Shown one piece after another: positions 28,582-37,633 of a stretch of DNA of 64,000 bases. Position 1 is the stretch's first letter; the number at the start of each line of letters is the position of its first letter. Below the pieces are notes generated by a model, which saw only the letters and a program-made list of their open reading frames with translations, was not told the DNA's origin and ran no database searches. The DNA is taken from NCBI RefSeq assembly GCF_040358255.1, contig NZ_CP132938.1, forward strand, positions 3,968,001 through 4,032,000, given 5' to 3'. A program made the translations under genes and the position numbers. The stretch comes from Tunturibacter gelidoferens (lineage in GTDB: Bacteria > Acidobacteriota > Terriglobia > Terriglobales > Acidobacteriaceae).

Positions 28582-29457
28582 TTGAGCGACGCGGGGCTGT
28601 ACGAGAATCCATTGGTGCCGAATAAGAAGTTGCTGCAGATGTATAGCGTGATGGCCGACGCGAGAGCTCTGGACGAGCATATTGCTGGAATGCAGAAGGG
28701 TGTGAAGGCGCGGCGACGGCTGGAGTCTACTAAGGGGCAGGAGGCTTGCCGGGTGAGCACCGCTCTCGAGCTCCTACCGGGCGATCTGGTGAGCGACTCG
28801 CAGGCTGGCGTGGTGATGGATCTGATCGCGGGGGCGCAGTCGAAGGCGCAGATCGACTCGCTGTTAGGGCGGGTGGTGGAGTTTCACGCAGGAAAGATCG
28901 ACGGAGCGAGGCTGGCCAGGGAAGGTGCGCTGGCGCGAGTGTTGCCGTGGGTGGAAGATGCGAGCAGCCGGCTACGAATGGCGATGGGGGCGGCGCTATC
29001 GTTCAAGACGCTGAAACGGGGGAGCGTGGTTGTCGCTTATGTTGGCCGTTCGGAGCTGGACAAGAAGGAGCGGCAAGAGATCATCGAGTCCGTTGCAAAG
29101 CTGGATCTGCCGATGATCCTTGTCGTCTTGCCCAGTAGAGGAGACAAGAAAGATGGGGTGAATCAACTGAGCGCGAAGGTCCGCGGGTGGGGGATGCCGG
29201 GAATCCCGGTGGACGCGAACGATGCGGTGGCTTTGTACCGGGTAACGCAGGAGTCCCTGGGAAGGATCCGGGGCGGCGGAGGCCCGGTTCTAATTGAATG
29301 CAAAGGATATCGGGTGGATGGCGTGGGTGGAGACTCCAGGCAGGATCCTCTGGTGCAGATGAAAAGTTTTCTGCTGGGGCGAAAGGTTTGCACCAAGGCC
29401 TGGCTGGAAAGGGCTGGGGAGCGTCTTCGCAAGCGTATTTCATCCACTGAACAATGA
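28582..29457 (+). CDS. Degenerate E1-alpha (PdhA-like) protein, probable pseudoenzyme
   Basis: From the TTG at 28582, behind GGAGGG, the protein has 291 residues. It follows the E1-alpha pattern: LLQMYSVMADARALDEHI at the start, GQEACRVSTALELLPGD, RMAMGAALSFKTLKRGS and GMPGIPVDANDAVALYRVTQ with GPVLIECKGYRVDG. The thiamine-diphosphate motif is lost: where GDG is expected it reads GRS (AYVGRSELDKK), and the asparagine about 25 residues on is replaced (LVVLPSR). It is short of the family's usual 320-370 residues. It cannot plausibly bind the cofactor, so a structural or regulatory role beside aceE is inferred. Confidence 0.78.
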   Translation: MSDAGLYENPLVPNKKLLQMYSVMADARALDEHIAGMQKGVKARRRLESTKGQEACRVSTALELLPGDLVSDSQAGVVMDLIAGAQSKAQIDSLLGRVVEFHAGKIDGARLAREGALARVLPWVEDASSRLRMAMGAALSFKTLKRGSVVVAYVGRSELDKKERQEIIESVAKLDLPMILVVLPSRGDKKDGVNQLSAKVRGWGMPGIPVDANDAVALYRVTQESLGRIRGGGGPVLIECKGYRVDGVGGDSRQDPLVQMKSFLLGRKVCTKAWLERAGERLRKRISSTEQ

Positions 29458-29484
29458 GTTGACAATGAGCTGAGCAATGAGCTT
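29450..29484 (+). repeat. Short tandem repeat after the PdhA-like gene
   Basis: Three imperfect units of about 11 bases carry CAATGAG (ACAATGAGTTG, ACAATGAGCTG, AGCAATGAGCT), overlapping the stop codon of the preceding gene. Copy-number slippage is possible. Confidence 0.7.
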
Positions 29485-29569
29485 CCAGTCATCAGTTGGT
29501 AACTCCGGGCCGGACGCTGGGGGCGGTTACACTGGTAGTGGCGTTTCAAAGCCCCGGATTGAGGTGTGA

Positions 29570-31537
29570 GTGCGGACCAAAGCTTTTCTTTGTTTTGCGG
29601 CGCTGAGTCTATGTGCCGCATCGACAGCGATCGCGCAGACGCCAACGACCACTGCCGCTCCACCACCTGCCTCTGACTCTTCTCCGACGCCAGCTCCAAA
29701 CGGGACGCCGCCCGGCAATTCACCTTATTCGGTGCAGCAACAGTCGCCAACACCAACGCCGGCTCCCCCTGCGCAGACGCCCTCTACTACTCCTCCTCCG
29801 CAAACCCCCTCGATAGGCCCTCCTACGCCTACGGCCCAGCCGGTGGTTCCGCCGGAGCAGACGAGTCCGAAGAAACCGTTTATCGGTTATGCCGGCTACG
29901 CTCCCGACGAGGTGAAGCCGCCGCCGGACCGCCTGGGATCGACTTACATTCCGATTGATAGCTGGGTGTATCCGGCGTTGACGCGGCTTTACTCCATGGG
30001 TTTCGTCAACACAATGTTTCTCGGCATGAGGCCTTATACGCGACGAAGTGTTTTTCACATGCTTCAGGATTCGCGGGGCGACATTGCCAACAGCGACAAC
30101 GTAGAGGCTCAGTCGATTCTCTCGAAGCTGTTGTATGAGTTAAGCGCAGAGGATCCTGATGGCGGCCTGATCGAACGTGGCGTGGTCTATGGGCTGGACT
30201 CGTCGTACACGCGTCTGCTGGGGATCAGCGGACCGATTCTGCGCGACAGCTATCACCTTGGCCAGACGATCAACAACGACTTCGGACGACCCTACCAGAG
30301 CGGTTTCAACAGCATCGTCGGAGCTTCTGGACTCGGAGAGTGGGGGCCGTTTTCGATGTATATCCGCGGCGAGTATCAGCACGCCCCGTCGGCCGAGGGC
30401 TACTCGCTGGCTCTCGCCCAGCAACTGTCTGCCATTGACCTCATCTATCCGTATCCGGGACCTCAGGACACGATCCCGCTGGGTCCGATCCCGGATCAGA
30501 ATCCGTTTCGGTTGATCGAGGCGTATGCGTCGGTGCATCTGTTCGGCCATGAGATCTCCGGGGGCAAGAGCGACGCGTGGCTCGGGCCGGCGGCGGGCAG
30601 CTCGATGGCATGGTCCAACAACGCGGAGAACATCTACTCGTTCCGCATCAACAGGGTTGAGCCGCTGTACATTCCCTTTGTGTCAAAGATCATGGGCCCC
30701 CTTCGCTACGACTTTTTCTATGGGGACCTGAAAGGACATAATGTTCCGCGAGACCCGTGGGTGCATGCGGAGATGTTCTCCTTCCGGCCGACCGAGAACT
30801 TCGAGTTTGGGTTTGAGCGAACGATCATCTTCGGAGGAAAGGGCCACGCGCCGGTCACGCTGCATACCTTTCTCCGCGGCTTCTTCTCCACCCACGATAC
30901 CGTCGGGAATGAAAAACAAGGTCGAGACGATCCTGGGGCTAGGTTCAGCGACTTCAATGCCTCCTACCGGCTTCCCTTCCTGCGCAAGTATGTGACGTTC
31001 GTCGTGGATACAATCTCGCATGACGATGTGACTCCTATCAGCGCTCCTCGCCGGGCGTCTTTCAGGACAGGGCTGTATCTCTCGCAGATTCCGGGAGTCA
31101 GAAAGTTGGACTTGAGAGTGGAGGCCGTATCCACCGACCCTGATGTCGGGCCGGCTCACGATGGACAGTTTGCGTACTGGGAGACCATCCAGAAGCAGGG
31201 GTACACGAATAAGGGCTTCATCATGGGGGACTGGATCGGGCGCGAGGCGAAGGGTGGCCAGGCGTGGCTGACCTATCACATCTCGGGCAACGAGTGGGTT
31301 CAGCTGGAGTATCTGAATAAGAAGACGCCTTCGAACTTCATTCCCGGCGGGACCACGCAAAACCAGTTCAAGGCGAGCGTTGTGAAGCGACTGGGAAAGG
31401 ACGTCGAGCTGAACGCATGGGTACAGTATGAGGGCTGGAAGGCGCCGATCTATAAGACTGGGCTTCAGCAAAATACTTCAACTGCAGTGCAGCTGACCTG
31501 GTATCCGAGGTTACGCACGTATCCATCACTTCCCTAG
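29570..31537 (+). CDS. Wzi-like capsule-assembly outer-membrane protein
   Basis: The 655-residue protein starts at a GTG behind GAGG. A signal peptide (to about AIAQ, residue 22) is followed by a Pro/Thr-rich linker (25-105) and a beta-barrel-type C-terminal part with aromatic strand ends, plus YIPIDSWVYPALTRLYSMG, which resembles the capsule assembly Wzi family. Wzi binds capsular polysaccharide at the outer membrane. The following genes for chain export and glycosyl transfer support a role in exopolysaccharide attachment. The barrel assignment is by pattern. Confidence 0.75.
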   Translation: MRTKAFLCFAALSLCAASTAIAQTPTTTAAPPPASDSSPTPAPNGTPPGNSPYSVQQQSPTPTPAPPAQTPSTTPPPQTPSIGPPTPTAQPVVPPEQTSPKKPFIGYAGYAPDEVKPPPDRLGSTYIPIDSWVYPALTRLYSMGFVNTMFLGMRPYTRRSVFHMLQDSRGDIANSDNVEAQSILSKLLYELSAEDPDGGLIERGVVYGLDSSYTRLLGISGPILRDSYHLGQTINNDFGRPYQSGFNSIVGASGLGEWGPFSMYIRGEYQHAPSAEGYSLALAQQLSAIDLIYPYPGPQDTIPLGPIPDQNPFRLIEAYASVHLFGHEISGGKSDAWLGPAAGSSMAWSNNAENIYSFRINRVEPLYIPFVSKIMGPLRYDFFYGDLKGHNVPRDPWVHAEMFSFRPTENFEFGFERTIIFGGKGHAPVTLHTFLRGFFSTHDTVGNEKQGRDDPGARFSDFNASYRLPFLRKYVTFVVDTISHDDVTPISAPRRASFRTGLYLSQIPGVRKLDLRVEAVSTDPDVGPAHDGQFAYWETIQKQGYTNKGFIMGDWIGREAKGGQAWLTYHISGNEWVQLEYLNKKTPSNFIPGGTTQNQFKASVVKRLGKDVELNAWVQYEGWKAPIYKTGLQQNTSTAVQLTWYPRLRTYPSLP

Positions 31538-31616
31538 TGTTCTGAATCTAAAGACGACTGCGTGAAGAGCGTGGGTGAGAAGGGATGAGCGGTTTGGGCG
31601 GGATGGAGTTCGTCGG

Positions 31617-31660
31617 GATCCTTCCCTTCGACAAGCTCAGGGTCAGGATGACAGCAAAGG
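31617..31660 (+). repeat. Short intergenic repeat
   Basis: In the 229-bp gap between the Wzi-like gene and the convergent epimerase, a stretch with TTCGACAAGCTCAGG and GGATGACA resembles a hairpin repeat found at many intergenic sites in bacteria. A CTAGC...GCTAG hairpin follows near 31739-31756. Both stops converge here, so it may help termination. Confidence 0.5.
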
Positions 31661-31766
31661 CCTAAATACGGGGCTTCGCCAGCCTAGTTCGGGCTTCGTC
31701 ATTCGACTTCGCTTGGAGCAGTCCGCTATTGCTGACACTAGCCGGCTATCGCTAGTCACTACTTGG

Positions 31767-32708
31767 CTATCGTGAAGAGACGCAAGCTCTGAAGTATTCG
31801 AGAGAGCGTTCAAGGCCTTGGCGGAGACTGATCTTGGGCTCCCAGTTGAGGAGAGTTCTGGCGCGGGTGATGTCAGGGCGTCGGCGCGTGGGATCGTCCT
31901 GTGGCAGGTCCTGAAAGAGGATCTCGGACTTCGAACCGGTGACGGCGAGGATCTCGCGAGCGCATTCGAGGATGGTCCACTCGACCGGATTGCCGATGTT
32001 GACGGGGAGATGCTCGTCGGAGCGCGAGAGGAGAAGTATCCCTTCGATGAGATCGGCGACGTAGCAGAAGCTGCGCGTCTGGGAGCCGTCGCCGTAGATG
32101 GTGAGAGGTTCGCCGCGCAGGGCCTGGACTATGAGGTTCGAGATCACGCGGCCGTCGTTGGCCTGAAGACGGGGGCCGTAAGTATTGAAGATGCGGACCA
32201 GGTGCGTATCGACGCCGTAGTAGCGGTGGTAGGCCATGACGGCAGCCTCAGAGAAGCGTTTGGCCTCGTCATAGACGGAACGTGGACCGATGGGATTAAC
32301 CTTGCCCCAGTAGGTCTCGACCTGGGGGTGGACCTCGGGGTCGCCGTAGCATTCGGAGGTGGAGGCGTGGAGATACCCGGCGCCGTATTTGCGGGCGAGG
32401 TCGAGGGTATTGATGGTGCCCGCAGAGCCGACCAGCAGGGTTTCTACGCCGAGGCGGGAGTAGTCGATTGGGCTGGCGGGAGAGGCGAAGTTGAAGATGT
32501 AGTCGACTTTGCCAGTGTCGAAGGGCTTGCAGATATCGAGTTCGACGAGGCTGAAGCGGCTATCGCGAGAGAGATGGCTGAGGTTGGCCAGGTTGCCCGT
32601 GCTCAGGTTGTCGACGCCGACGACGTTGTCTCCTTCTGACAGAAGAGCGTCACAGAGATGAGACCCGAGAAAGCCGGCGGCTCCTGTGACGAGAGTGCTT
32701 CGAGACAT
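31767..32708 (-). CDS. UDP-glucuronate decarboxylase (UDP-xylose synthase)-like epimerase
   Basis: The 313-residue protein is an extended SDR: TGAAGFLGSHL binds NAD, STSECYGDPEVHPQ and the YDEAK catalytic pair (Tyr and Lys) match UDP-xylose synthase, which decarboxylates UDP-glucuronate. YWGKVNPIGPRSVYDEAK is the family segment. The ATG at 32708 follows a TTG in frame. It lies opposite the polysaccharide operon and likely supplies a pentose or related nucleotide sugar. A dTDP-glucose dehydratase-like role is less likely. Confidence 0.87.
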   Translation of the reverse strand: MSRSTLVTGAAGFLGSHLCDALLSEGDNVVGVDNLSTGNLANLSHLSRDSRFSLVELDICKPFDTGKVDYIFNFASPASPIDYSRLGVETLLVGSAGTINTLDLARKYGAGYLHASTSECYGDPEVHPQVETYWGKVNPIGPRSVYDEAKRFSEAAVMAYHRYYGVDTHLVRIFNTYGPRLQANDGRVISNLIVQALRGEPLTIYGDGSQTRSFCYVADLIEGILLLSRSDEHLPVNIGNPVEWTILECAREILAVTGSKSEILFQDLPQDDPTRRRPDITRARTLLNWEPKISLRQGLERSLEYFRACVSSR

Positions 32709-32965
32709 CAATGAATACCTTTCATCTTATTGAACATATGCTGGCCTGAGATTTGCAGGTGAGAGGGCAGAGAGAAGATGCCTTAGCGACAACAATTCTG
32801 CTGGATCGGCCATCGGTTTGATGGCGTTACGGCTCATGGTCGAGGATATCCGAATTTGGACCAATACAGGTCATCTGCGGGACCAGGTAACACTTTTGGA
32901 CCATAAGAAGGCTGCAGCTCATCTAATACTCCTTCCGTCAGGGCCGCTCGGGTAGACTAGAGGGA

Positions 32966-35224
32966 ATGGGTTCTAAAAATACGCAGCCGCCGCATGTGAG
33001 TGTTCCGGAGACGAACCAGGCAGGGTTCAGTACAACGGTTACAGATACTACGCTCTCAGAAGCTCTGATTGTGCTGCGGAAACGCAAGCTGGTCCTGATC
33101 ATTGCGGTTTTGTTGGGCCTGGCATACGGAATCTTTAAGGCGGAGTCCCAGCCCAAACTCTATGAATCGTACGGACGAATTCAGGTACGGTCGGGTTCGT
33201 CGAACGAATACCGAGTCAGCACGGTGCAAGAGTACAGCGGTGATTCCAGCTCGAAGCTGCTGAGCGAGATCGAGATTATAAAGAGTGATTCGCTGATGTT
33301 GACCGTGTGTCGCGAGATGGATCTGGCCAACAACGCAGACTTTCTGGAACAAAAGACACGCCCCGAGCCGCGGGCGAGTCTGGAGGACGGAGAAACCAGG
33401 CAGGACACGGTCCATCGTATTCAGAGCAATCTGCACGTCACCGTCGTACCGAAGACAGATATTATCCGCATCAGCTACAGCAGTTTTAGCGCGAAGCTGT
33501 CAGCCGATATTGTCAACAAGGTCATCTCAGATTACGTTCAGCGAAGCTATCAGACCCGTTACGAATCCTCGCAGCGCGCCTCTGTCTGGCTCTCTGGAAC
33601 TCTCGAGGGCCTCAAGCAGGAGGTAGAGGCGTCGCAGGAACAGATGATGGACATGCAGCGTCGTCTGGGGATCCTTGGATTTGACCCGACCCACAATCAG
33701 ATCAGCACGTCCCTCGATGACCTTGCCCGAGCGGCAGGTACTGCGAAGCTGGCTCGCATCATCGCTGAAGCGCGCTACCGCGTTGTCAGCGGAATGGATC
33801 CGAACACGCTTGAAGGCACCATCGAGTTGACTCCAGGAACGGCGCCAGCAGAGCTCAACCTGCTGCGAGGACAGCTGGCCGGAGCAAAAGCGAACTATGC
33901 CACAATGGAGTCTTCGCTCGGACCGAATCACCCTCAATCGAAGGCCCTGAAGGCTCAGATCGACGAGTACGTCAAAGAGATTGATGAGGAACAGAACCGC
34001 CTGATTGTGCAGGCAAAACAGAATTACGTGGTCGCGAAGGCGAATGAAGACCAGACGACCGCAGCGCTCGAGGCTCAGAAGACCGATGCTTACAAGTTGC
34101 GGGACCAGCTGGTGGAGTACACCCTGCGCCAACGGGAGTACGAAGCCAATCGAACGCTCTACGACAGCCTGCAACAGCGTCTGCGAACTGCGAGCGTGCA
34201 GTCGGGGCTGGAGTCTCTCGAGGTCGACGTTGTGGATCAGGCGTTGCCCCCTGCGGAGCCTGTGCTACGGCCTCAATCGACGGTGATCATAACGGCTTTG
34301 GTCTTTGCCATGCTGGCGGGCATCGTGGTCGCCTTCCTGATGGAGAGCCTGGATACCGGGTTGCGGAGCATCGCGGAGATCGAAAGCATTACGGAGCTGC
34401 CATCGCTGGCTATCATTCCGCGAGCGCGCAGATCATCGGTCGATCAGGCCGCAACGCTCAGCACCGCGCAACGCAACGTAGGAATCCTGACGCAGCCGAA
34501 GTCGCAGTTTGCAGAAGCGTTCCGCTCTCTGCGAACGTCGCTGCTGCTCTCTAGCACCGGGCATCCACCGAAGTACATTGTGCTGACAAGCGCAACGCCC
34601 TCAGAAGGAAAGACGACGGCCGCGAGCAATCTCGCTGCGATCCTGGCACAACGGGACACTCGGGTTCTACTGATCGATGGAGATCTTCGACGACCTAATG
34701 TTCATCACCGGTTCGGGTTGAACGGAAAGATCGGTCTGACTACGGTACTGACCGGAGCAACCAAGCTCGAGGAGACGGTACAGCGAGTGCCTGAGATTCC
34801 AAATCTCGACATCCTGCCCAGTGGACCGGTTCCGCCATTCCCGACCGAGATGTTGAGTTCGGCGGCGATGGAGACCATCCTCAAGCGCTGTGGAGAGCTC
34901 TACGACTACATCGTGATCGATTCGCCGCCGATCCTTTCGGTGACCGACGGCGTGATTCTGGCGCGCCAGGCGGACGCCGTCGTGCTGGTAGTGCGTCATG
35001 GTAAATCGAGCAAGCATGTGGTGCGTCGGGCCAGAGATCTGCTGCTGCGTTCGGGGGCGACCATTACTGGAATTGTGCTGAATGCGGTCGACATGAATTC
35101 ACCGGAGTACTACGGGTACTACGGCTATTCGGGTTACTCCTACTCAAGTGTGGACTCCGACAGCTGGGAGTCGCAGACGGCTTCGACAAGGGATCACACC
35201 AACGCCGGGGAGACGAAGCGATGA
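32966..35224 (+). CDS. Polysaccharide co-polymerase with bacterial tyrosine autokinase (Wzc-like)
   Basis: The 752-residue protein has a Wzz-type domain with two membrane helices (about 38-55 and 435-452) around a periplasmic coiled-coil region. The BY-kinase domain has Walker A at about 541 (ATPSEGKTT), Walker A' near 567 (VLLIDGDLRRP) and Walker B near 649 (IVIDSPP). It ends in a tyrosine cluster YYGYYGYSGYSY (about 713-729), the autophosphorylation tail. These kinases control polymer length and export. The next gene, a Wza-like channel, overlaps its stop by four bases (ATGA). A PHP-type phosphatase (47799-48590) is probably its opponent. Confidence 0.94.
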   Translation: MGSKNTQPPHVSVPETNQAGFSTTVTDTTLSEALIVLRKRKLVLIIAVLLGLAYGIFKAESQPKLYESYGRIQVRSGSSNEYRVSTVQEYSGDSSSKLLSEIEIIKSDSLMLTVCREMDLANNADFLEQKTRPEPRASLEDGETRQDTVHRIQSNLHVTVVPKTDIIRISYSSFSAKLSADIVNKVISDYVQRSYQTRYESSQRASVWLSGTLEGLKQEVEASQEQMMDMQRRLGILGFDPTHNQISTSLDDLARAAGTAKLARIIAEARYRVVSGMDPNTLEGTIELTPGTAPAELNLLRGQLAGAKANYATMESSLGPNHPQSKALKAQIDEYVKEIDEEQNRLIVQAKQNYVVAKANEDQTTAALEAQKTDAYKLRDQLVEYTLRQREYEANRTLYDSLQQRLRTASVQSGLESLEVDVVDQALPPAEPVLRPQSTVIITALVFAMLAGIVVAFLMESLDTGLRSIAEIESITELPSLAIIPRARRSSVDQAATLSTAQRNVGILTQPKSQFAEAFRSLRTSLLLSSTGHPPKYIVLTSATPSEGKTTAASNLAAILAQRDTRVLLIDGDLRRPNVHHRFGLNGKIGLTTVLTGATKLEETVQRVPEIPNLDILPSGPVPPFPTEMLSSAAMETILKRCGELYDYIVIDSPPILSVTDGVILARQADAVVLVVRHGKSSKHVVRRARDLLLRSGATITGIVLNAVDMNSPEYYGYYGYSGYSYSSVDSDSWESQTASTRDHTNAGETKR

Positions 35225-36321
35225 GACAGAAACGGGAAGATCTCCGGACTGAGGCCGAGAAGCAGGTGTATCAGGTCGACTGGCGCAGAGCCTGGCTTGC
35301 TTCCGCTATTTTTCTTCTGATGGCTCTCGGCGGCAGCCTCGCGGAGGCACAATTCAGCGGCCCAGCGCTTGGAATCACATCAGAGGTGAATCCCCCCATC
35401 ACGATCACAACCGATCCTGCAATCTTGTTTCCGGGGCCCCGAGATGTCTATTTGGGAGTTGGGGACGTGTTCTCGATCAGGATCTACGGGAACGCGGACT
35501 ACACTCCGTTGGTACGCGTTGGTCTCGATGGCACCGTTCAACTGCCCCTCATCGGGAGTGTGTTGGTGGACAACCTTACCGTTCATCAGACCCAGGACCT
35601 GATCGCGCAGAAGCTGAAAGAAGCCGGCATGTTTCGCGATCCTCAGGTGGCGATTCAGATCACAGACTCCCCAAATCAAATCGTCACTGTCATCGGAGAG
35701 TTGCACGGGATTGTGCCGGTTATTGGCGAACGACGATTGTTCGATGTGCTGGCAGCGGTGGGCAGCGGTGCAGGCGGCGGAGGCGCCGCGGGCAATGGCG
35801 GTGGGGCAACGACGGTTGTCGTCGGTGGCGGCGGCCTGCCCGCGACGGCAAGCCATATCATCACGATCAATCGTTATGGAGTAGCGGAGCCGATCGTCAT
35901 CGACCTCGGCACCGATCCCGCGAAGAGTGCGCTCATCAATATACCGATCTATCCGCGCGACACGATTATCATTCCACGGGTTGGAGTGGTCTATCTGCTG
36001 GGGGCCTTCAAGACTCAGGGCGCAATCCCGCTCCAGCAGAACTCTCCCATCACCTTGATGAAGGTAGCTGCGTTGGCAGGGGGGCCAGGCTATGAAGGCA
36101 GATTCAATGACCTTCGGATTATTCGGACCACCGGTACTACCCGGCAGATGGTCAAAGTCGACATCTCGAAGGTGATCAACGGGAAGGTTCCCGATCCTGT
36201 GCTCCAGGCCGAAGACATCGTGTTGCTGCCTACCAATCCGATGAAGGCGGCGATCAAGAACGGCGGCATCGCAACGCTGTTGGGTATTGCTTCGATTCTA
36301 ATTCTCGCTATTCAACAGTAG
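35221..36321 (+). CDS. Polysaccharide export protein (Wza-like, SLBB domains)
   Basis: The 366-residue protein has a signal-anchor-like helix (about 22-42), the Poly_export motif YLGVGDVFSIRIYGNADYT, then SLBB-like modules with a glycine-rich insertion (about 178-208). A hydrophobic end (ATLLGIASILILAI) may insert in the membrane. It forms the outer-membrane channel for polysaccharide. It begins within the stop of the kinase gene and is followed 44 bases later by glycosyltransferases. Confidence 0.9.
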   Translation: MRQKREDLRTEAEKQVYQVDWRRAWLASAIFLLMALGGSLAEAQFSGPALGITSEVNPPITITTDPAILFPGPRDVYLGVGDVFSIRIYGNADYTPLVRVGLDGTVQLPLIGSVLVDNLTVHQTQDLIAQKLKEAGMFRDPQVAIQITDSPNQIVTVIGELHGIVPVIGERRLFDVLAAVGSGAGGGGAAGNGGGATTVVVGGGGLPATASHIITINRYGVAEPIVIDLGTDPAKSALINIPIYPRDTIIIPRVGVVYLLGAFKTQGAIPLQQNSPITLMKVAALAGGPGYEGRFNDLRIIRTTGTTRQMVKVDISKVINGKVPDPVLQAEDIVLLPTNPMKAAIKNGGIATLLGIASILILAIQQ

Positions 36322-36365
36322 TCCTAGTTGCATCGGGCCAGATTTCGCATGAGAACCAAAAAGAT

Positions 36366-37619
36366 ATGGCCTTACCCTCGTCGGACGTTGACATAGGCTT
36401 GAAGAAGAAGGTAAGGCTGGCCTACCTGGTGAGTCATCCTATCCAGTATCAGGCTCCGTTGTTGCGCCGGATCGCGCAGGAACCGGACATCGACCTGACC
36501 GTCTTCTTCGGCTCGGACTTTTCGCTCCGCAGCTACCAGGATGAAGGCTTTGGCGTCGATGTGAAGTGGGACGTGCCGCTGCTCGATGGATACCGTCATA
36601 AATTTCTGCCGGTGATTCGTGACGATGGCACGCAGACGGTGACAACCCCGCTGAACTACGGCATCTTCAGCGAGCTTCGCGGCCGCGAGGGAGAGCCCGG
36701 CTACGATCTCTTGTGGACCCATGGCTACAACATGGTGAATGCATTACACGGAATGGTGGCCGCGAAGGCGCTGGGAATCCCCGTGCTGGTACGCGCCGAC
36801 ATGTGGTTGCGAGACCGTCCGCGGAGTGGGCCGAAGCTTCTTCTGAAGACGCTGTTCTTTAAGTTCCTAAAACACATGGTGGATGGAGTCCTGCCGGTCG
36901 GCACACTGAACGCTGAGTATTGGCGCCACTACCTGGGCGATGATGTCCCGTTTTTTCTGATGCCTTACGCAGTGGACAACGATTACTTCCAACGACGAAG
37001 TCTGGAAGCGGCTGCCACACGCCACCAGTTGCGAAGAGAGCTTGGCCTCGAGGCAGGAAGACCAGTCATCCTGTTTGCTTCAAAGCTGCAGGAGCGCAAA
37101 CACTGCTCCGATCTGATGGACGCGTATATGAGCTTGATCAACGACGAGACGGGCCGGCCGCAGCCCTATTTGTTGATCGTCGGAGACGGTGAGGAACGAG
37201 CCGCGCTCGAAGAGAAGGCCAACTCGAGCGGGTTGACGGGGGTTCGATTCTGCGGGTTTCGCAATCAGTCGGAGTTGCCGAGGTTCTTCGATCTTGCAAA
37301 CATATTTGTCTTACCCGCTCGCCACGAGCCCTGGGGGTTGGTAGTAAACGAGGTGATGAACGCAGGGCGTGCCGTGATTCTGTCCGACGATATCGGGTGC
37401 CAGCCCGATCTGGTGACCGATGGCGTAGAGGGGTATGTGTTTCCCGTGCGGGATGTGAAGGCGCTTGCCGAAGCGCTGCGACGCGTGTTGGCGACGCCCG
37501 AGGGAGCGGCACAGATGGGTCAGCGCGCGCTCGACAGAATCAACGCATGGAGCTTTGAAGAGGATATTCAGGCGCTGCGCCAGGCAATCGCGCAACTGAC
37601 ACGAAAGATCATCGCGTAA
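36366..37619 (+). CDS. GT4-family glycosyltransferase (duplicate A)
   Basis: The 417-residue protein has the GT-B fold of family 4: VILFASKLQERK in the donor half, EPWGLVVNEVMNAGRAVILSDD with the E-x7-E-type donor site, and an N-terminal KVRLAYLVSHPIQYQAPL acceptor domain. It is a paralogue of the next gene (same length, clear similarity throughout). It lies in the polysaccharide operon, so it probably adds a sugar to the repeat unit. Confidence 0.9.
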   Translation: MALPSSDVDIGLKKKVRLAYLVSHPIQYQAPLLRRIAQEPDIDLTVFFGSDFSLRSYQDEGFGVDVKWDVPLLDGYRHKFLPVIRDDGTQTVTTPLNYGIFSELRGREGEPGYDLLWTHGYNMVNALHGMVAAKALGIPVLVRADMWLRDRPRSGPKLLLKTLFFKFLKHMVDGVLPVGTLNAEYWRHYLGDDVPFFLMPYAVDNDYFQRRSLEAAATRHQLRRELGLEAGRPVILFASKLQERKHCSDLMDAYMSLINDETGRPQPYLLIVGDGEERAALEEKANSSGLTGVRFCGFRNQSELPRFFDLANIFVLPARHEPWGLVVNEVMNAGRAVILSDDIGCQPDLVTDGVEGYVFPVRDVKALAEALRRVLATPEGAAQMGQRALDRINAWSFEEDIQALRQAIAQLTRKIIA

Positions 37620-37633
37620 CGCAGGCCTACTCC

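Noticed and set aside
26914..28680. 588-residue open frame opposite aceE
   Set aside because: Antisense to aceE with Arg/His/Leu bias and no recognisable domain.
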